Origin: Caryophanales bacterium UBA5732
GTDB lineage: Bacteria > Bacillota_I > Bacilli_A > Izemoplasmatales > Hujiaoplasmataceae
Direction: 5' to 3'
Length of the DNA: 26,810 bases
Assembly (NCBI GenBank): GCA_002419445.1
Contig: DIGC01000121.1
Coordinates: 1 to 26,810, forward strand
Part shown: positions 1-7,821 of the stretch, piece by piece
Numbering within the stretch: position 1 is the first letter of the stretch
How the letters are laid out: each line of letters starts with the position of its first letter
Notes under the pieces: generated by a model
Told to the model about the DNA's origin: nothing
Seen by the model: the letters and a program-made list of their open reading frames with translations, nothing else
Databases searched by the model: none
Position numbers and translations under genes: made by a program

Positions 1-33
1 AACACCTTAAACTTTTAAGGTGTTTTCTTTTTA
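1..33 (+). terminator. Intrinsic terminator of an upstream gene outside the window
   Basis: A perfect 10-bp stem (AACACCTTAA at 1-10 with TTAAGGTGTT at 15-24, loop ACTT) is followed by a T-rich run interrupted by one C. It presumably ends a plus-strand gene lying before base 1. Nothing left of base 1 is visible, so use on the other strand cannot be excluded. Confidence 0.75.
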
Positions 34-98
34 TAAAGATATTTAGGCGTTGGATTTTCTTGGCTGATGAGATATTTAAGCAATTCAACAAAAAAGAT

Positions 99-127
99 TT
101 CAAAATCTTAGACTTTTGTTATATAAT
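99..127 (+). promoter_or_regulatory. Putative SigA promoter of the foldase lipoprotein, with an inverted repeat on the -35
   Basis: A perfect -10 TATAAT (122-127) lies 17 bp after a weak -35 TTCAAA (99-104). The -35 sits inside an inverted repeat AAGATTT-CA-AAATCTT (94-109), which could be an operator or chance in AT-rich DNA. The Shine-Dalgarno AAAGGAG follows, 8 bases before the ATG at 162. Confidence 0.5.
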
Positions 128-161
128 ATATAAGACATATGAATTTAAAGGAGTTAATAAA

Positions 162-2765
162 ATGCAAACTAGAACAAAAAGATTTACTATAATTGCGATA
201 ACATTTATTCTTAGTTTAGTCTTAATAGCGTGCGGTGGTAGTAGTACCACTGATTCGTTGACTACAAAAGACACTCCAGAACCAAATATCACAGGTCTAA
301 ACGCAGTGTTTTACAGCACTGACGATTTTGATGTGACTTATCGTGATTTGTATAACAGTGTTAAGGTTAATGATGGGATTCATCAATTATTAGCATTGGT
401 GGATATTGATTTATTAAGCGATTATTTAGAAAGTATCACTCAAGAACAAATTGATAAAAAAATCACAAAACTGACCTATGGGACAACAGATCCAGAAGAA
501 ATTGCTGAACTAACCCTTGAAGAAGTCGAAGAAGCTGAATTGACTTTTGTCGAAAACATGTATTTAAGAGGTTATACAGAAGCTAACTACGAAGATTATG
601 TAAAAATCGTTTTAGCTAGAGAACTTTATGCGACTGAATTAATGTTAAGCGATGATTCATTAGAAGAAACTTGGCATGTTGGACCTAAAGAGATTGCTAG
701 TTATTATGAAAATAAATATAATAAAGAAACGAGAACTTTAAAGATCAAATTCGCTTCTGAACTAGACGCTATTACAGTTCTTAAAAGTTATAATTTAGTT
801 AGTAAAGATAACAAAATAATGTTATATACCGGAACAACGCCAATTGAAGAAGTTCCGTCATTTGCGTTAAACGAAACTAATACAAGAGATTTGACTGAAG
901 AAGAACTTTTTAGCTATTTCTTAAATATGTACAATGATGTTTATGGTGGTTATAAAGATGAAATAGCTCCAGAAACAACATTCGTACAGTTAACAGAAAT
1001 GGATGACTTAATTCTTAATTATAATGATGTATCTGTGTATAATGCTAATTTAGCAAAATACATTTTCACAAGTTTAAACACTTATGAAGAATTTAGTGCT
1101 GGTGAAGATTTATCTTCTTATTATACATACAAACCGGAAAAGTTTTATTCTGGACAAGACACTGCTTATTACTTAATTATGAATTTAGCTAAGGTTAATG
1201 ATGAAGAAGTTGTTGATTTTACCGGGACGAAACAAGAATTAGTTACAATTATCGGTGAAGATATTTATAACGAGATTGAAACTACAATTATCGACGCTAA
1301 TATTGAACTGCAAAATTTTGTTAATAAAAGAGTAGCGGAATATAGATCTGAATTTAATTTCACAATTCATGATAAATATATCGCGATGGATTATAAAGTA
1401 ATACATACTGATTATGAAGATGTTTCTTTGGGGAGTACAACTTTAATCGCTAGTTATAATGGGATTGATGTTTCCGCAGATGAATTACTTACATACGCAC
1501 TTAATAATAATGCGCCAATGTATTTAATTAGTGCTGCTCAAACCAAAGCTTTAATCAATGCTCATTTTGAAGACGTTTACTGTTTAGATACAAGCGTTTG
1601 TGAGTATGATTACTTAGAAAATGAATCAGCTAAAATGTTAGAACACATTAATGCTTTCAATGATATGCAAACACAATTTGAAGCAAGCATGTATGCACAA
1701 TATTATACTTTTGAAGAATACTTATACTTAGCTTATGGCGTTAAAGATATCGAAGGTATGCTTAATGATTACTATATTAAACAATCTTTACAACCGCTTT
1801 ATATCTTTGATCAAATTCAAGAAAACAATTATGAAGTATTAAATGATTTACTTGATTTAATGGCGCCTTATTACGAAAATTATTTTAGCTTAAACGCCAC
1901 TCATTTATTGATCTATGTTGATAGAGATGAAGATGGTTCACCGGATGACTATGATGAATTTTATGCAGACTTAGCTGATACAACTGAGTTTGACGCGAAA
2001 TTAGCCGCTTTAGAAGTCAAGGTTAGAGAATATTTAGAAGTCGAAGAAAATTCTTTCACTACTCTGACTGAAGCTTATCGCCAAGCTTCGAGATCTGATG
2101 AAACTTGGGGAGAATTCAAAAGTTATGGATTCTATTTTTATACAGAAAATCTTTCTTCTCAAGGTTCATTGACATATTCTTCAACTATCAATAAATACGA
2201 ACAAGACTTCGTTGATCGATTAGTAGAATTATATCAAGAATATAACTTAGAAGAAAATTTGGATAAAGATTCTATCTTGGATAGCGCGTTTTTAGAAACA
2301 TCATTTGGACTACATTTAATAAAAGTCGTTAAAGGTTCTGCCTTTGAAATGCCAAGCGCAGAGTTTACTATGACCTATAATTCTAGTAACGAAGCTGAAT
2401 TTACTGTCGGAATCGAAAACGAAAGTGAATTTATTAGTTTTGAACAATTAAAATTATATGCAATGTATCGTTTCAGCGTCATCACTTTTGGCTCAATCGA
2501 TTTGTCAGATAGTTATGGATTCACAAGACCTAATATACCGACATCAGTAAGCGCGGCTTTAACTGAGTTCGCTAGCAAGTTGCACGATGCTCTATATGTA
2601 GTTGGTTATATGAACGTAGCGGTAATCGATGAATTGAATAACGGTGAATTTGTTAATGAAGATTCAAGATACTTTGACGGTAACGCCACTGATTTCTTAA
2701 ACACATTAAATCAAATTAGTGAGATTTATTATCGACAAATTTTTCTAGAATTAGATTTACGTTAA
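162..2765 (+). CDS. Very large PrsA/SurA-like parvulin-type peptidyl-prolyl isomerase lipoprotein
   Basis: 867-residue predicted surface lipoprotein. The start at 162 was chosen because AAAGGAG precedes it and a lipoprotein signal follows at once: basic residues, a hydrophobic stretch and the lipobox LIAC with Cys24. An in-frame upstream start at 60 lies before the promoter. Residues about 45-180 and 430-575 both resemble the helical SurA-N/PrsA chaperone part (a strand, then VTYRDLY or VSADELL, then long amphipathic helices). Residues about 578-725 look like a parvulin (PpiC) domain: HLLIYVD at His581, a SQGSL segment, and the closing FGLHLIKV with His718. An Asp-rich loop of DxDxDG type (587-596) interrupts its start. 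A degenerate isomerase domain may sit at about 215-330. The C-terminal 130 residues are unrecognised. PrsA proteins are usually about 300 residues and fold exported proteins outside the membrane; this one appears internally duplicated. Family call fairly sure, domain limits approximate. Confidence 0.7.
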   Translation: MQTRTKRFTIIAITFILSLVLIACGGSSTTDSLTTKDTPEPNITGLNAVFYSTDDFDVTYRDLYNSVKVNDGIHQLLALVDIDLLSDYLESITQEQIDKKITKLTYGTTDPEEIAELTLEEVEEAELTFVENMYLRGYTEANYEDYVKIVLARELYATELMLSDDSLEETWHVGPKEIASYYENKYNKETRTLKIKFASELDAITVLKSYNLVSKDNKIMLYTGTTPIEEVPSFALNETNTRDLTEEELFSYFLNMYNDVYGGYKDEIAPETTFVQLTEMDDLILNYNDVSVYNANLAKYIFTSLNTYEEFSAGEDLSSYYTYKPEKFYSGQDTAYYLIMNLAKVNDEEVVDFTGTKQELVTIIGEDIYNEIETTIIDANIELQNFVNKRVAEYRSEFNFTIHDKYIAMDYKVIHTDYEDVSLGSTTLIASYNGIDVSADELLTYALNNNAPMYLISAAQTKALINAHFEDVYCLDTSVCEYDYLENESAKMLEHINAFNDMQTQFEASMYAQYYTFEEYLYLAYGVKDIEGMLNDYYIKQSLQPLYIFDQIQENNYEVLNDLLDLMAPYYENYFSLNATHLLIYVDRDEDGSPDDYDEFYADLADTTEFDAKLAALEVKVREYLEVEENSFTTLTEAYRQASRSDETWGEFKSYGFYFYTENLSSQGSLTYSSTINKYEQDFVDRLVELYQEYNLEENLDKDSILDSAFLETSFGLHLIKVVKGSAFEMPSAEFTMTYNSSNEAEFTVGIENESEFISFEQLKLYAMYRFSVITFGSIDLSDSYGFTRPNIPTSVSAALTEFASKLHDALYVVGYMNVAVIDELNNGEFVNEDSRYFDGNATDFLNTLNQISEIYYRQIFLELDLR

Positions 2766-2771
2766 AAATAT

Positions 2772-2799
2772 AAGTGCGGGAGTTTATCCGCACTTTTGT
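2772..2799 (+). terminator. Hairpin with short T run after the foldase gene
   Basis: AAGTGCGG (2772-2779) pairs with CCGCACTT (2788-2795) and is followed by a short T run broken by G and C. It lies only 7 bases before the Shine-Dalgarno of the next gene, so it is probably a leaky terminator controlling read-through. Confidence 0.6.
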
Positions 2800-2813
2800 C
2801 TTAAGGTAGGATT

Positions 2814-3722
2814 ATGAAAGCAAGAGAAGAAAAAATCATCCAGAAAAATACAATCTTTACAATTTTCGCTAATACCTTTTTAGCGATAATTAAGTTAGTT
2901 GGGGGAATACTTGGTAATTCCAGTGTTTTAATCACGGACGCTATTAATTCAATTAGCGATATTGCGACTAACCTTGTCGTCTTTGTTTCCGCTAAGTTTT
3001 CTAAAAAAGAAAAAGATCAAGATCATCCTTACGGTCATGATAAATTTGACAGCATGGTTTCGATTTTCTTAGGTGTGGCTTTGATTATTACCGCTTTTGA
3101 AGTGGGTAAAAGTGCTTTTATTAAACTATATGGAGTTTTATTTGAAAACTTAGTTATTTCCGTACCTGCATGGTATACTATCGCGATTGTCGGAGTAACT
3201 TTAGTTGTCAAAGAGTTTTTATACAGAAAAACCAAAGTAGATGCGAAAAATGCTAACTCACAGGCTCTATTAGCTCAAGCCTGGGATCATCGATCAGATA
3301 CTTTGACGAGTATTGGAGCGCTTATCGGGATTTTAGGAGCGATGTTTAATCTTGGCTTTTTAGATCCAGTGGCTTCGATCTTTATTCTGATCTTTATCTT
3401 AAAATTAGGTTATAAAATTGTTAAAACCGGGGTATCTCAAGTCGTTGACGCAGCTGCCGATGACGAGCAAATTACTAAAATCCGAAAAATCGTCTTGAGT
3501 ACTAAAGAAGTAATCTCCATTGATGAGATTAAGACCAGACTTTTCGGGGTTAAGTATTATGTCGATTTGGAGATTTCTCTTGATAAAAATCTATCTTTAG
3601 AAAATGCCCATCATATTGCGGAAAAGATTCATGATGACATTGAAAATTCTTTATCAGATGTCATTCACTGTATGATTCATGTCAATCCCGGAAAAGAGAA
3701 AGAAAACAAAAAATCGAGTTGA
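2814..3722 (+). CDS. Cation diffusion facilitator (CDF) family efflux protein, manganese-type site
   Basis: 302-residue cation/proton antiporter of the CDF family, with about six membrane helices in the first 200 residues and a cytoplasmic ferredoxin-like regulatory domain at about 210-295. Family marks are LITDAINSISD in helix 2, HPYGHDKFDS in the cytoplasmic loop and DHRSDTLTS in helix 5. The four residues expected to form the transport site are Asn45, Asp49, Asp158 and Asp162. Zinc transporters such as YiiP have Asp-Asp-His-Asp at these places, while Mn-exporting MntE-type proteins have the Asn and three Asp. Export of Mn2+ (possibly Fe2+) is therefore inferred rather than zinc export. The ATG follows AAGG seven bases upstream. 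There is no room for a promoter between the preceding hairpin and the start, so transcription probably comes through from upstream. Confidence 0.88.
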   Translation: MKAREEKIIQKNTIFTIFANTFLAIIKLVGGILGNSSVLITDAINSISDIATNLVVFVSAKFSKKEKDQDHPYGHDKFDSMVSIFLGVALIITAFEVGKSAFIKLYGVLFENLVISVPAWYTIAIVGVTLVVKEFLYRKTKVDAKNANSQALLAQAWDHRSDTLTSIGALIGILGAMFNLGFLDPVASIFILIFILKLGYKIVKTGVSQVVDAAADDEQITKIRKIVLSTKEVISIDEIKTRLFGVKYYVDLEISLDKNLSLENAHHIAEKIHDDIENSLSDVIHCMIHVNPGKEKENKKSS

Positions 3723-3747
3723 ATTATAGATTTGATAGTGATATAAT
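3719..3747 (+). promoter_or_regulatory. SigA promoter of the mgtC-like gene
   Basis: TTGAAT (3719-3724), a 17-bp spacer and TATAAT (3742-3747). The -35 overlaps the stop codon of the CDF gene. The leader is only about 40 nt, too short for an M-box magnesium riboswitch. Confidence 0.7.
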
Positions 3748-3791
3748 ATCTAATTACATTAAGAAAACGCTTGCGTTAAGGAGTGATTTAT

Positions 3792-4340
3792 ATGTTCTTA
3801 TCTTTTTTCACTAATTATCTTGAATCAGGTCCTGGCATCCTTGAAATCATCGTCAGAATGCTGCTGACAGCCGTGTTTGTTGGAATTATCGGTTTGGAAA
3901 GGCAAATGCGTCATAAAATTGCCGGAGTAACAACGCATTTAATGGTAGCCTTTGGCGCTGCTGGAATCGCGATATTACAAGATGCATTATATTATGATTC
4001 TATAGCCGCGGCTATCCATTACCAAGAATTAGGTTATATGATTGAAATTCAAATCCAAAGACAAAGAGTTATCGCTCAAGTTGTTACTGGTGTTGGTTTC
4101 TTAGGTGCCGGTACGATTTTAAAGACCAGAAATGGCATTTACGGTTTGACTACCGCCGCTACTCTATGGTTAGCCGCAATGATTGGATTAGCTTTTGGTA
4201 TGGGCGCATATATCATCGGTGGGGTCATTTCCGTATTCAGTTTCTTTTTCCTCACTTTATTTAGAAAATTACTTGGAAAAACTTCCCTAGGCCACCAACA
4301 AAGTCCAGAGATAATCGGTTCACAACCAGTAGATGAATAG
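3792..4340 (+). CDS. MgtC/SapB family membrane protein
   Basis: 182-residue integral membrane protein with the MgtC/SapB signature: GLERQMRHKIAGVTTHLMV near the N-terminus and GVGFLGAGTILK followed by GLTTAATLW in the second half, with about five hydrophobic helices. It has only the membrane domain; the soluble ACT-like C-terminal domain of Salmonella MgtC is missing, as in many Gram-positive members. The charged, Gln-rich segment between helices 3 and 4 (about residues 75-93) is somewhat long. The ATG at 3792 is preferred because AAGGAG ends 8 bases before it; an in-frame GTG at 3783 overlaps that ribosome site. Family members are linked to growth at low magnesium and to F-ATPase inhibition, but the role here is unknown. 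It has its own promoter and terminator, so it is monocistronic. Confidence 0.88.
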   Translation: MFLSFFTNYLESGPGILEIIVRMLLTAVFVGIIGLERQMRHKIAGVTTHLMVAFGAAGIAILQDALYYDSIAAAIHYQELGYMIEIQIQRQRVIAQVVTGVGFLGAGTILKTRNGIYGLTTAATLWLAAMIGLAFGMGAYIIGGVISVFSFFFLTLFRKLLGKTSLGHQQSPEIIGSQPVDE

Positions 4341-4376
4341 AGAGATTCTGTAAGAGAATCTCTCTTTTATTTTTTT
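4339..4376 (+). terminator. Strong intrinsic terminator after the mgtC-like gene
   Basis: A perfect 11-bp stem AGAGAGATTCT (4339-4349) / AGAATCTCTCT (4355-4365), loop GTAAG, followed by a T-rich tract. The stem begins inside the stop codon. Confidence 0.92.
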
Positions 4377-4410
4377 AAAAGAGAAAAACAAAAATATTCA
4401 TTCATATTTT

Positions 4411-4439
4411 TTGCAAAAACTAGCGATTTAGGTTAAACT
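4411..4439 (+). promoter_or_regulatory. Putative promoter of the suf operon
   Basis: TTGCAA (4411-4416), a 17-bp spacer and TAAACT (4434-4439); each hexamer matches four of six consensus bases. It is the best candidate in the gap before sufC and weak enough that an activator or another start point is possible. Confidence 0.4.
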
Positions 4440-4453
4440 ATTTATGGTAACCT
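4430..4453 (+). promoter_or_regulatory. Inverted repeat at the suf promoter, possible operator
   Basis: AGGTTA (4430-4435) and TAACCT (4448-4453) form a perfect 6-bp inverted repeat with a 12-bp spacer. It covers the putative -10 and start point and touches the sufC ribosome site GGGAGG. The right arm can also pair with AGGT at 4457-4460. Candidate site for an Fe-S or redox regulator; no regulator gene is in the window. Confidence 0.35.
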
Positions 4454-4466
4454 GGGAGGTATAGGC

Positions 4467-5267
4467 ATGACATTAGAAATCAAAGATTTATATGTCTCTA
4501 TTGAAGATAATTTAATTCTTAAGGGATTGAATTTAAAAGTCAATGGCGGCGAAACACATGCGATAATGGGTCCCAACGGTACAGGCAAGTCTACTTTAGC
4601 ACAAATCTGTATGGGTCACCCTAGCTATAAAATTGAATCAGGCGATATTTTGTTAGATGGCGAAAGTATAGTTGAAAAAACTGTCGACGAAAGAAGTAGA
4701 ATGGGACTATTCTTAGCAATGCAAAACCCAATCGAAGTTCCGGGAGTCACTAATTTTGATTTTGTTAAAGCTGCAGTACAAACAAGAATGGCTAAGGATG
4801 AACACTTAAGAATCGGTCGTTTTATCTTGAAATTTGAAAAAGCTTCTCAAGATTTAAAAATGGGTCAAGGTTTAGCTCATCGTTTTTTAAACCAGGGATT
4901 TTCCGGCGGCGAGAAAAAACGCAATGAAATCTTACAAATGAAAATGCTTAATCCGCGTTTTGCCTTTTTAGATGAAATTGATTCAGGACTTGATGTTGAC
5001 GCTTTAAAATTAGTCGGAGAAAATGTTACTGAACAAAAATCTCCTAATCTTGGTTTAATACTAATCACACATTATCAAAGACTATTAGATTATATAGTTC
5101 CTGATTTTGTTCATATTATGATTAATGGCAAAATTGTTATGACTGGAAAAGAAGAATTGATTAAGCACATTGATCAGGAAGGTTATGACTGGGTAAAAAA
5201 GGATCTAGGTATTGATGACGAAGACAAAAAACCTTATTCTTTAGGAACCTGCCCATCTAAACATTAA
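4467..5267 (+). CDS. sufC: SufC, ATPase of the SUF Fe-S scaffold complex
   Basis: 266-residue ABC-type ATPase that drives the SufBCD scaffold on which Fe-S clusters are assembled in the cytoplasm. It shows Walker A GPNGTGKST (35-43), the SufC-type signature FSGGEKKRNEI (a normal ABC signature is LSGGQ), Walker B FAFLDEIDSGLD with the catalytic Glu after Asp, and the switch His in ITHYQRLL. Length is near the usual 250-260 residues; the extra part is a short acidic and Lys-rich tail after residue 245. The Shine-Dalgarno GGGAGGT lies seven bases upstream of the ATG. It is the first gene of a sufCDSUB operon in the same order as in Bacillus subtilis. The assignment is secure. Confidence 0.97.
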   Translation: MTLEIKDLYVSIEDNLILKGLNLKVNGGETHAIMGPNGTGKSTLAQICMGHPSYKIESGDILLDGESIVEKTVDERSRMGLFLAMQNPIEVPGVTNFDFVKAAVQTRMAKDEHLRIGRFILKFEKASQDLKMGQGLAHRFLNQGFSGGEKKRNEILQMKMLNPRFAFLDEIDSGLDVDALKLVGENVTEQKSPNLGLILITHYQRLLDYIVPDFVHIMINGKIVMTGKEELIKHIDQEGYDWVKKDLGIDDEDKKPYSLGTCPSKH

Positions 5268-5268
5268 T

Positions 5269-6180
5269 ATGGAAATAGTAAAATATTTAGTAAATAATCC
5301 TAACCTTATTGCCTTTGATAATCAAGAAATAATTAATAACGCAAAGATATTTATCAAAAACAATCATTTACTCTTTCGAAGCGGAAAAGAGTTTTTTATC
5401 TTTTTAGATAATTATGACAAATATTCTGAATTAAATTTAGATATAAAAGAAAATCAAAATATTAAAATCTATCTTATTACCTATCAAAGTCGCAACTTCA
5501 AGATTAAATATAATTTTAACGTTTCTAGCAATGCTAAACTGGAAGTTTTCACTAACTTTTTATCAAAAAGAAAGACAACTGCGTCAATAGCTTTAGATTT
5601 TACATTAGGGGAAAACGCCTATTTAAAACTATTAAACGCACTGACTTTTAAAGGAAGAATCGAGTTATCTTCACTTGTAAATTTAAATGGAAAAAATGCT
5701 AAAACTGAGATAGAACTCTTAAATGTCGGGGGAAATGATAGTGAGTATTTTGTCAATCAAACCGTCAATCACAATGAAATAGCTACCTTGTCGGATATCA
5801 ATAACTGGTTGATTTCGACCGACAACTCAAAACTAAAGTATACGGTAACCGGCAAAATAGTTAAGGGTATGGAACATTCGAAATGTCATCAAAGTAATAA
5901 AGGTATCATGTTAGCTTCTGACAGTGAAATTATGGTCGAACCAAAACTGCTAATTGACGAATATGACGTTGAAGCTAGCCATGGCGCAGCCATCGGTCAA
6001 ATGGACGAACTTCAGCTTTATTACTTATTAAGCAGAGGATTATCTGTTCAAGAAGCGAAGTCATTGATTATAACCGGATATACCAATCCCTTTATAAACA
6101 TGATTAATAATCAGGAAGTAGCTAAACAGCTTACTTCACAAATTTCGCGATTGATTAGGAGAAAAACTAATAATGAATGA
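5269..6180 (+). CDS. sufD: SufD, short-form SUF scaffold subunit
   Basis: 303-residue SufD. SufD pairs with SufB and SufC as the Fe-S scaffold and helps iron entry. The C-terminal part is diagnostic: EASHGAAIGQMDE, with the His that corresponds to the functional His of E. coli SufD, followed by YYLLSRGLSVQEAKSLII. The middle is the expected series of beta-helix strands. It is much shorter than the usual 400-430 residues because the N-terminal helical domain is reduced. There is no Shine-Dalgarno before the ATG, which lies one base after the sufC stop, so it is probably translated by coupling to sufC. Its 3' end overlaps sufS by 8 bases. The name follows from sequence and from its place in the operon. 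Confidence 0.92.
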   Translation: MEIVKYLVNNPNLIAFDNQEIINNAKIFIKNNHLLFRSGKEFFIFLDNYDKYSELNLDIKENQNIKIYLITYQSRNFKIKYNFNVSSNAKLEVFTNFLSKRKTTASIALDFTLGENAYLKLLNALTFKGRIELSSLVNLNGKNAKTEIELLNVGGNDSEYFVNQTVNHNEIATLSDINNWLISTDNSKLKYTVTGKIVKGMEHSKCHQSNKGIMLASDSEIMVEPKLLIDEYDVEASHGAAIGQMDELQLYYLLSRGLSVQEAKSLIITGYTNPFINMINNQEVAKQLTSQISRLIRRKTNNE

Positions 6181-7375
6181 TAAGATTCGTGAAGATTTTC
6201 CACAAATAAAGCCAGGATATATCTATTTTGATACTGCAGCAACAAGCTTAAAACCAAATTCAGTAATCGAAGCGGTTAACATGTATAACCGTGACTTATC
6301 TGCGAATATCAATCGCGGTATGTATTATCAAAGTGTTGAAACAACTAATCTTTATGAACAATCAAGAGAAAAAGTCGCTAAATTCATCAATGCGAAAACA
6401 GAAGAAATCGTTTTTACCAGAGGAACAACATCGGGTTTGAATCTTGTCGCTTCGAGTTATGGTTTGAAATATCTTAATCAAGACAGCGAAATTATCATCT
6501 CCGAACAAGAGCATCATTCTTCATTTTTGCCTTGGCAAAATGTTGCGAAAAAGACAGGTGCTAAATTAAGGTTTATTGAACTTGATCAACATGGTAAAAT
6601 CACCATTGAAGCTTTTAAAAGAGTCTTGAATGATAAGACAAAAGTTGTAGTGATTAATTATATTTCAAATGTCTTGGGATACATCAACCCAATAAAAGAG
6701 ATCGTCAACTTAGCTCATGAATTTAAAGCGATAGTTGTGGTGGATGGTGCGCAGGCAATCCAACATATAAAGGTTGATGTAGTAGATTTAAACATTGATT
6801 TCTTTGCCTTTTCAGGTCATAAAATGTTGGGGCCGACAGGCGTTGGTATCCTTTATGGAAAATCCAGCTATCTAGAGCTTTTAGAACCAATTGAATTTGG
6901 TGGAGATATGAATGAGGACGTGGAAAAAACAAACTCAACTTGGAAAAAATATCCAACTAAATTTGAAGCTGGAACCATGCCGATTGCCGGAGTAATCGGC
7001 TTAAGCAAAGCTATCGAATATCTTGAAAATATTGGTTTTGAAAGAATCGAAGAACAGACAAAATTACTATATAGGTATTTAATTTCCGAGTTGCTTAAAA
7101 TTGAAGGAATTAAAATTTACAACCTTTATTCCGATACAGGAATTGTTACTTTTAATTTGGTAAATGTTCCTTCTCACGACGCAATCAGTTATTACGCAGA
7201 AAAAAATATTGCCCTTCGAAGTGGACAACATTGCGCAAAACTAATTCATGATTTTCTGGAAATTAATTCATCTCTTAGAGCTACTGTCTATTTCTATAAC
7301 AGTATCGAAGAAGTAAAGACATTTATTGACGTGACAAAGGAAGCAGTTAAGTATTTTAAAAAAATCGGATTTTAA
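6173..7375 (+). CDS. sufS: SufS, group II cysteine desulfurase
   Basis: 400-residue PLP-dependent cysteine desulfurase that takes sulfur from L-cysteine, leaving alanine, and holds it as a persulfide. Visible features: YIYFDTAATSLKP at the N-terminus, the PLP lysine Lys217 in FSGHKMLGPTGVG, the RGTT segment near residue 80, and the active-site Cys354 in RSGQHCAK. The last motif is usually followed by Pro-Leu but reads CAKLIH here. Length is typical. AGGAGA lies 10 bases before the ATG, inside the end of sufD. With SufU next door, the expected route is SufS to SufU to SufB, as in Bacillus. It could also supply sulfur to ThiI. Confidence 0.97.
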   Translation: MNDKIREDFPQIKPGYIYFDTAATSLKPNSVIEAVNMYNRDLSANINRGMYYQSVETTNLYEQSREKVAKFINAKTEEIVFTRGTTSGLNLVASSYGLKYLNQDSEIIISEQEHHSSFLPWQNVAKKTGAKLRFIELDQHGKITIEAFKRVLNDKTKVVVINYISNVLGYINPIKEIVNLAHEFKAIVVVDGAQAIQHIKVDVVDLNIDFFAFSGHKMLGPTGVGILYGKSSYLELLEPIEFGGDMNEDVEKTNSTWKKYPTKFEAGTMPIAGVIGLSKAIEYLENIGFERIEEQTKLLYRYLISELLKIEGIKIYNLYSDTGIVTFNLVNVPSHDAISYYAEKNIALRSGQHCAKLIHDFLEINSSLRATVYFYNSIEEVKTFIDVTKEAVKYFKKIGF

Positions 7376-7387
7376 AGGAGGACTTTT

Positions 7388-7816
7388 ATGAGTAACTTAG
7401 ATAATTTATATCGTGAAGTGATTATGGAACATTATAAGAACCCTCGTAATAAAGGACTTCTTGATGATTCAAAATATAAAAGCATCAGAATTAAAAATCC
7501 TTCTTGCGGGGATGATATAACTATGCAAACACTAGTTTGTGACGGCGTTATTAAAGACTGTCGTCAAGTGGCTAGTGGTTGTTCAATATCAGTGGCTTCA
7601 GCTTCAGTGTTATCTGAGATAATGATTGGGAAAACAATTAAAGAAGCGATTGAGTTAGCGAACAATTTTTTAAATATGGTATCTAATAAAGAATACAATC
7701 AAGCACTTGATTTAGAAGAAGCGGAAGTTTTTAACGGTGTTAAACAATTTCCAGCGCGAATTAAATGTGCTTCGATTGCTTGGGTGGCTTTCAAAGATAC
7801 CCTATCTAAGGAGTGA
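7388..7816 (+). CDS. sufU: SufU, zinc-dependent sulfur-transfer protein
   Basis: 142-residue IscU-like protein of the SufU type, which accepts the persulfide from SufS by zinc-ligand exchange and passes sulfur to SufB. The expected zinc ligands are all present: Cys40 and Asp42 in PSCGDD, Cys65 in SGCSIS and Cys127 in RIKCAS, each one residue from the numbering known for B. subtilis SufU. The insert of about 20 residues between the second and third ligand (around MVSNKEYNQALDLEEAE), which separates SufU from IscU, is present. Cys51 and Cys58 are additional and of unknown use. A strong ribosome site AAAGGAGG precedes the ATG. Confidence 0.96.
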   Translation: MSNLDNLYREVIMEHYKNPRNKGLLDDSKYKSIRIKNPSCGDDITMQTLVCDGVIKDCRQVASGCSISVASASVLSEIMIGKTIKEAIELANNFLNMVSNKEYNQALDLEEAEVFNGVKQFPARIKCASIAWVAFKDTLSKE

Positions 7817-7821
7817 TATTT

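Noticed and set aside
60..161. 34-residue N-terminal extension of the foldase lipoprotein
   Set aside because: It would place sequence before a clear signal peptide, runs through the promoter region, and has no ribosome site; ATG 162 has all expected signals.
3762..3775. cre-like catabolite repression site AGAAAACGCTTGCG before the mgtC-like gene
   Set aside because: It matches seven of nine fixed cre positions but misses both end bases; the core is a small palindrome (AACGCTTGCGTT) that could be chance. No link of this gene to carbon control is evident.
3748..3791. M-box magnesium riboswitch upstream of the MgtC-family gene
   Set aside because: The leader from the promoter to the ATG is about 40 nt, far too short for an M-box, and no terminator-antiterminator structure is present.
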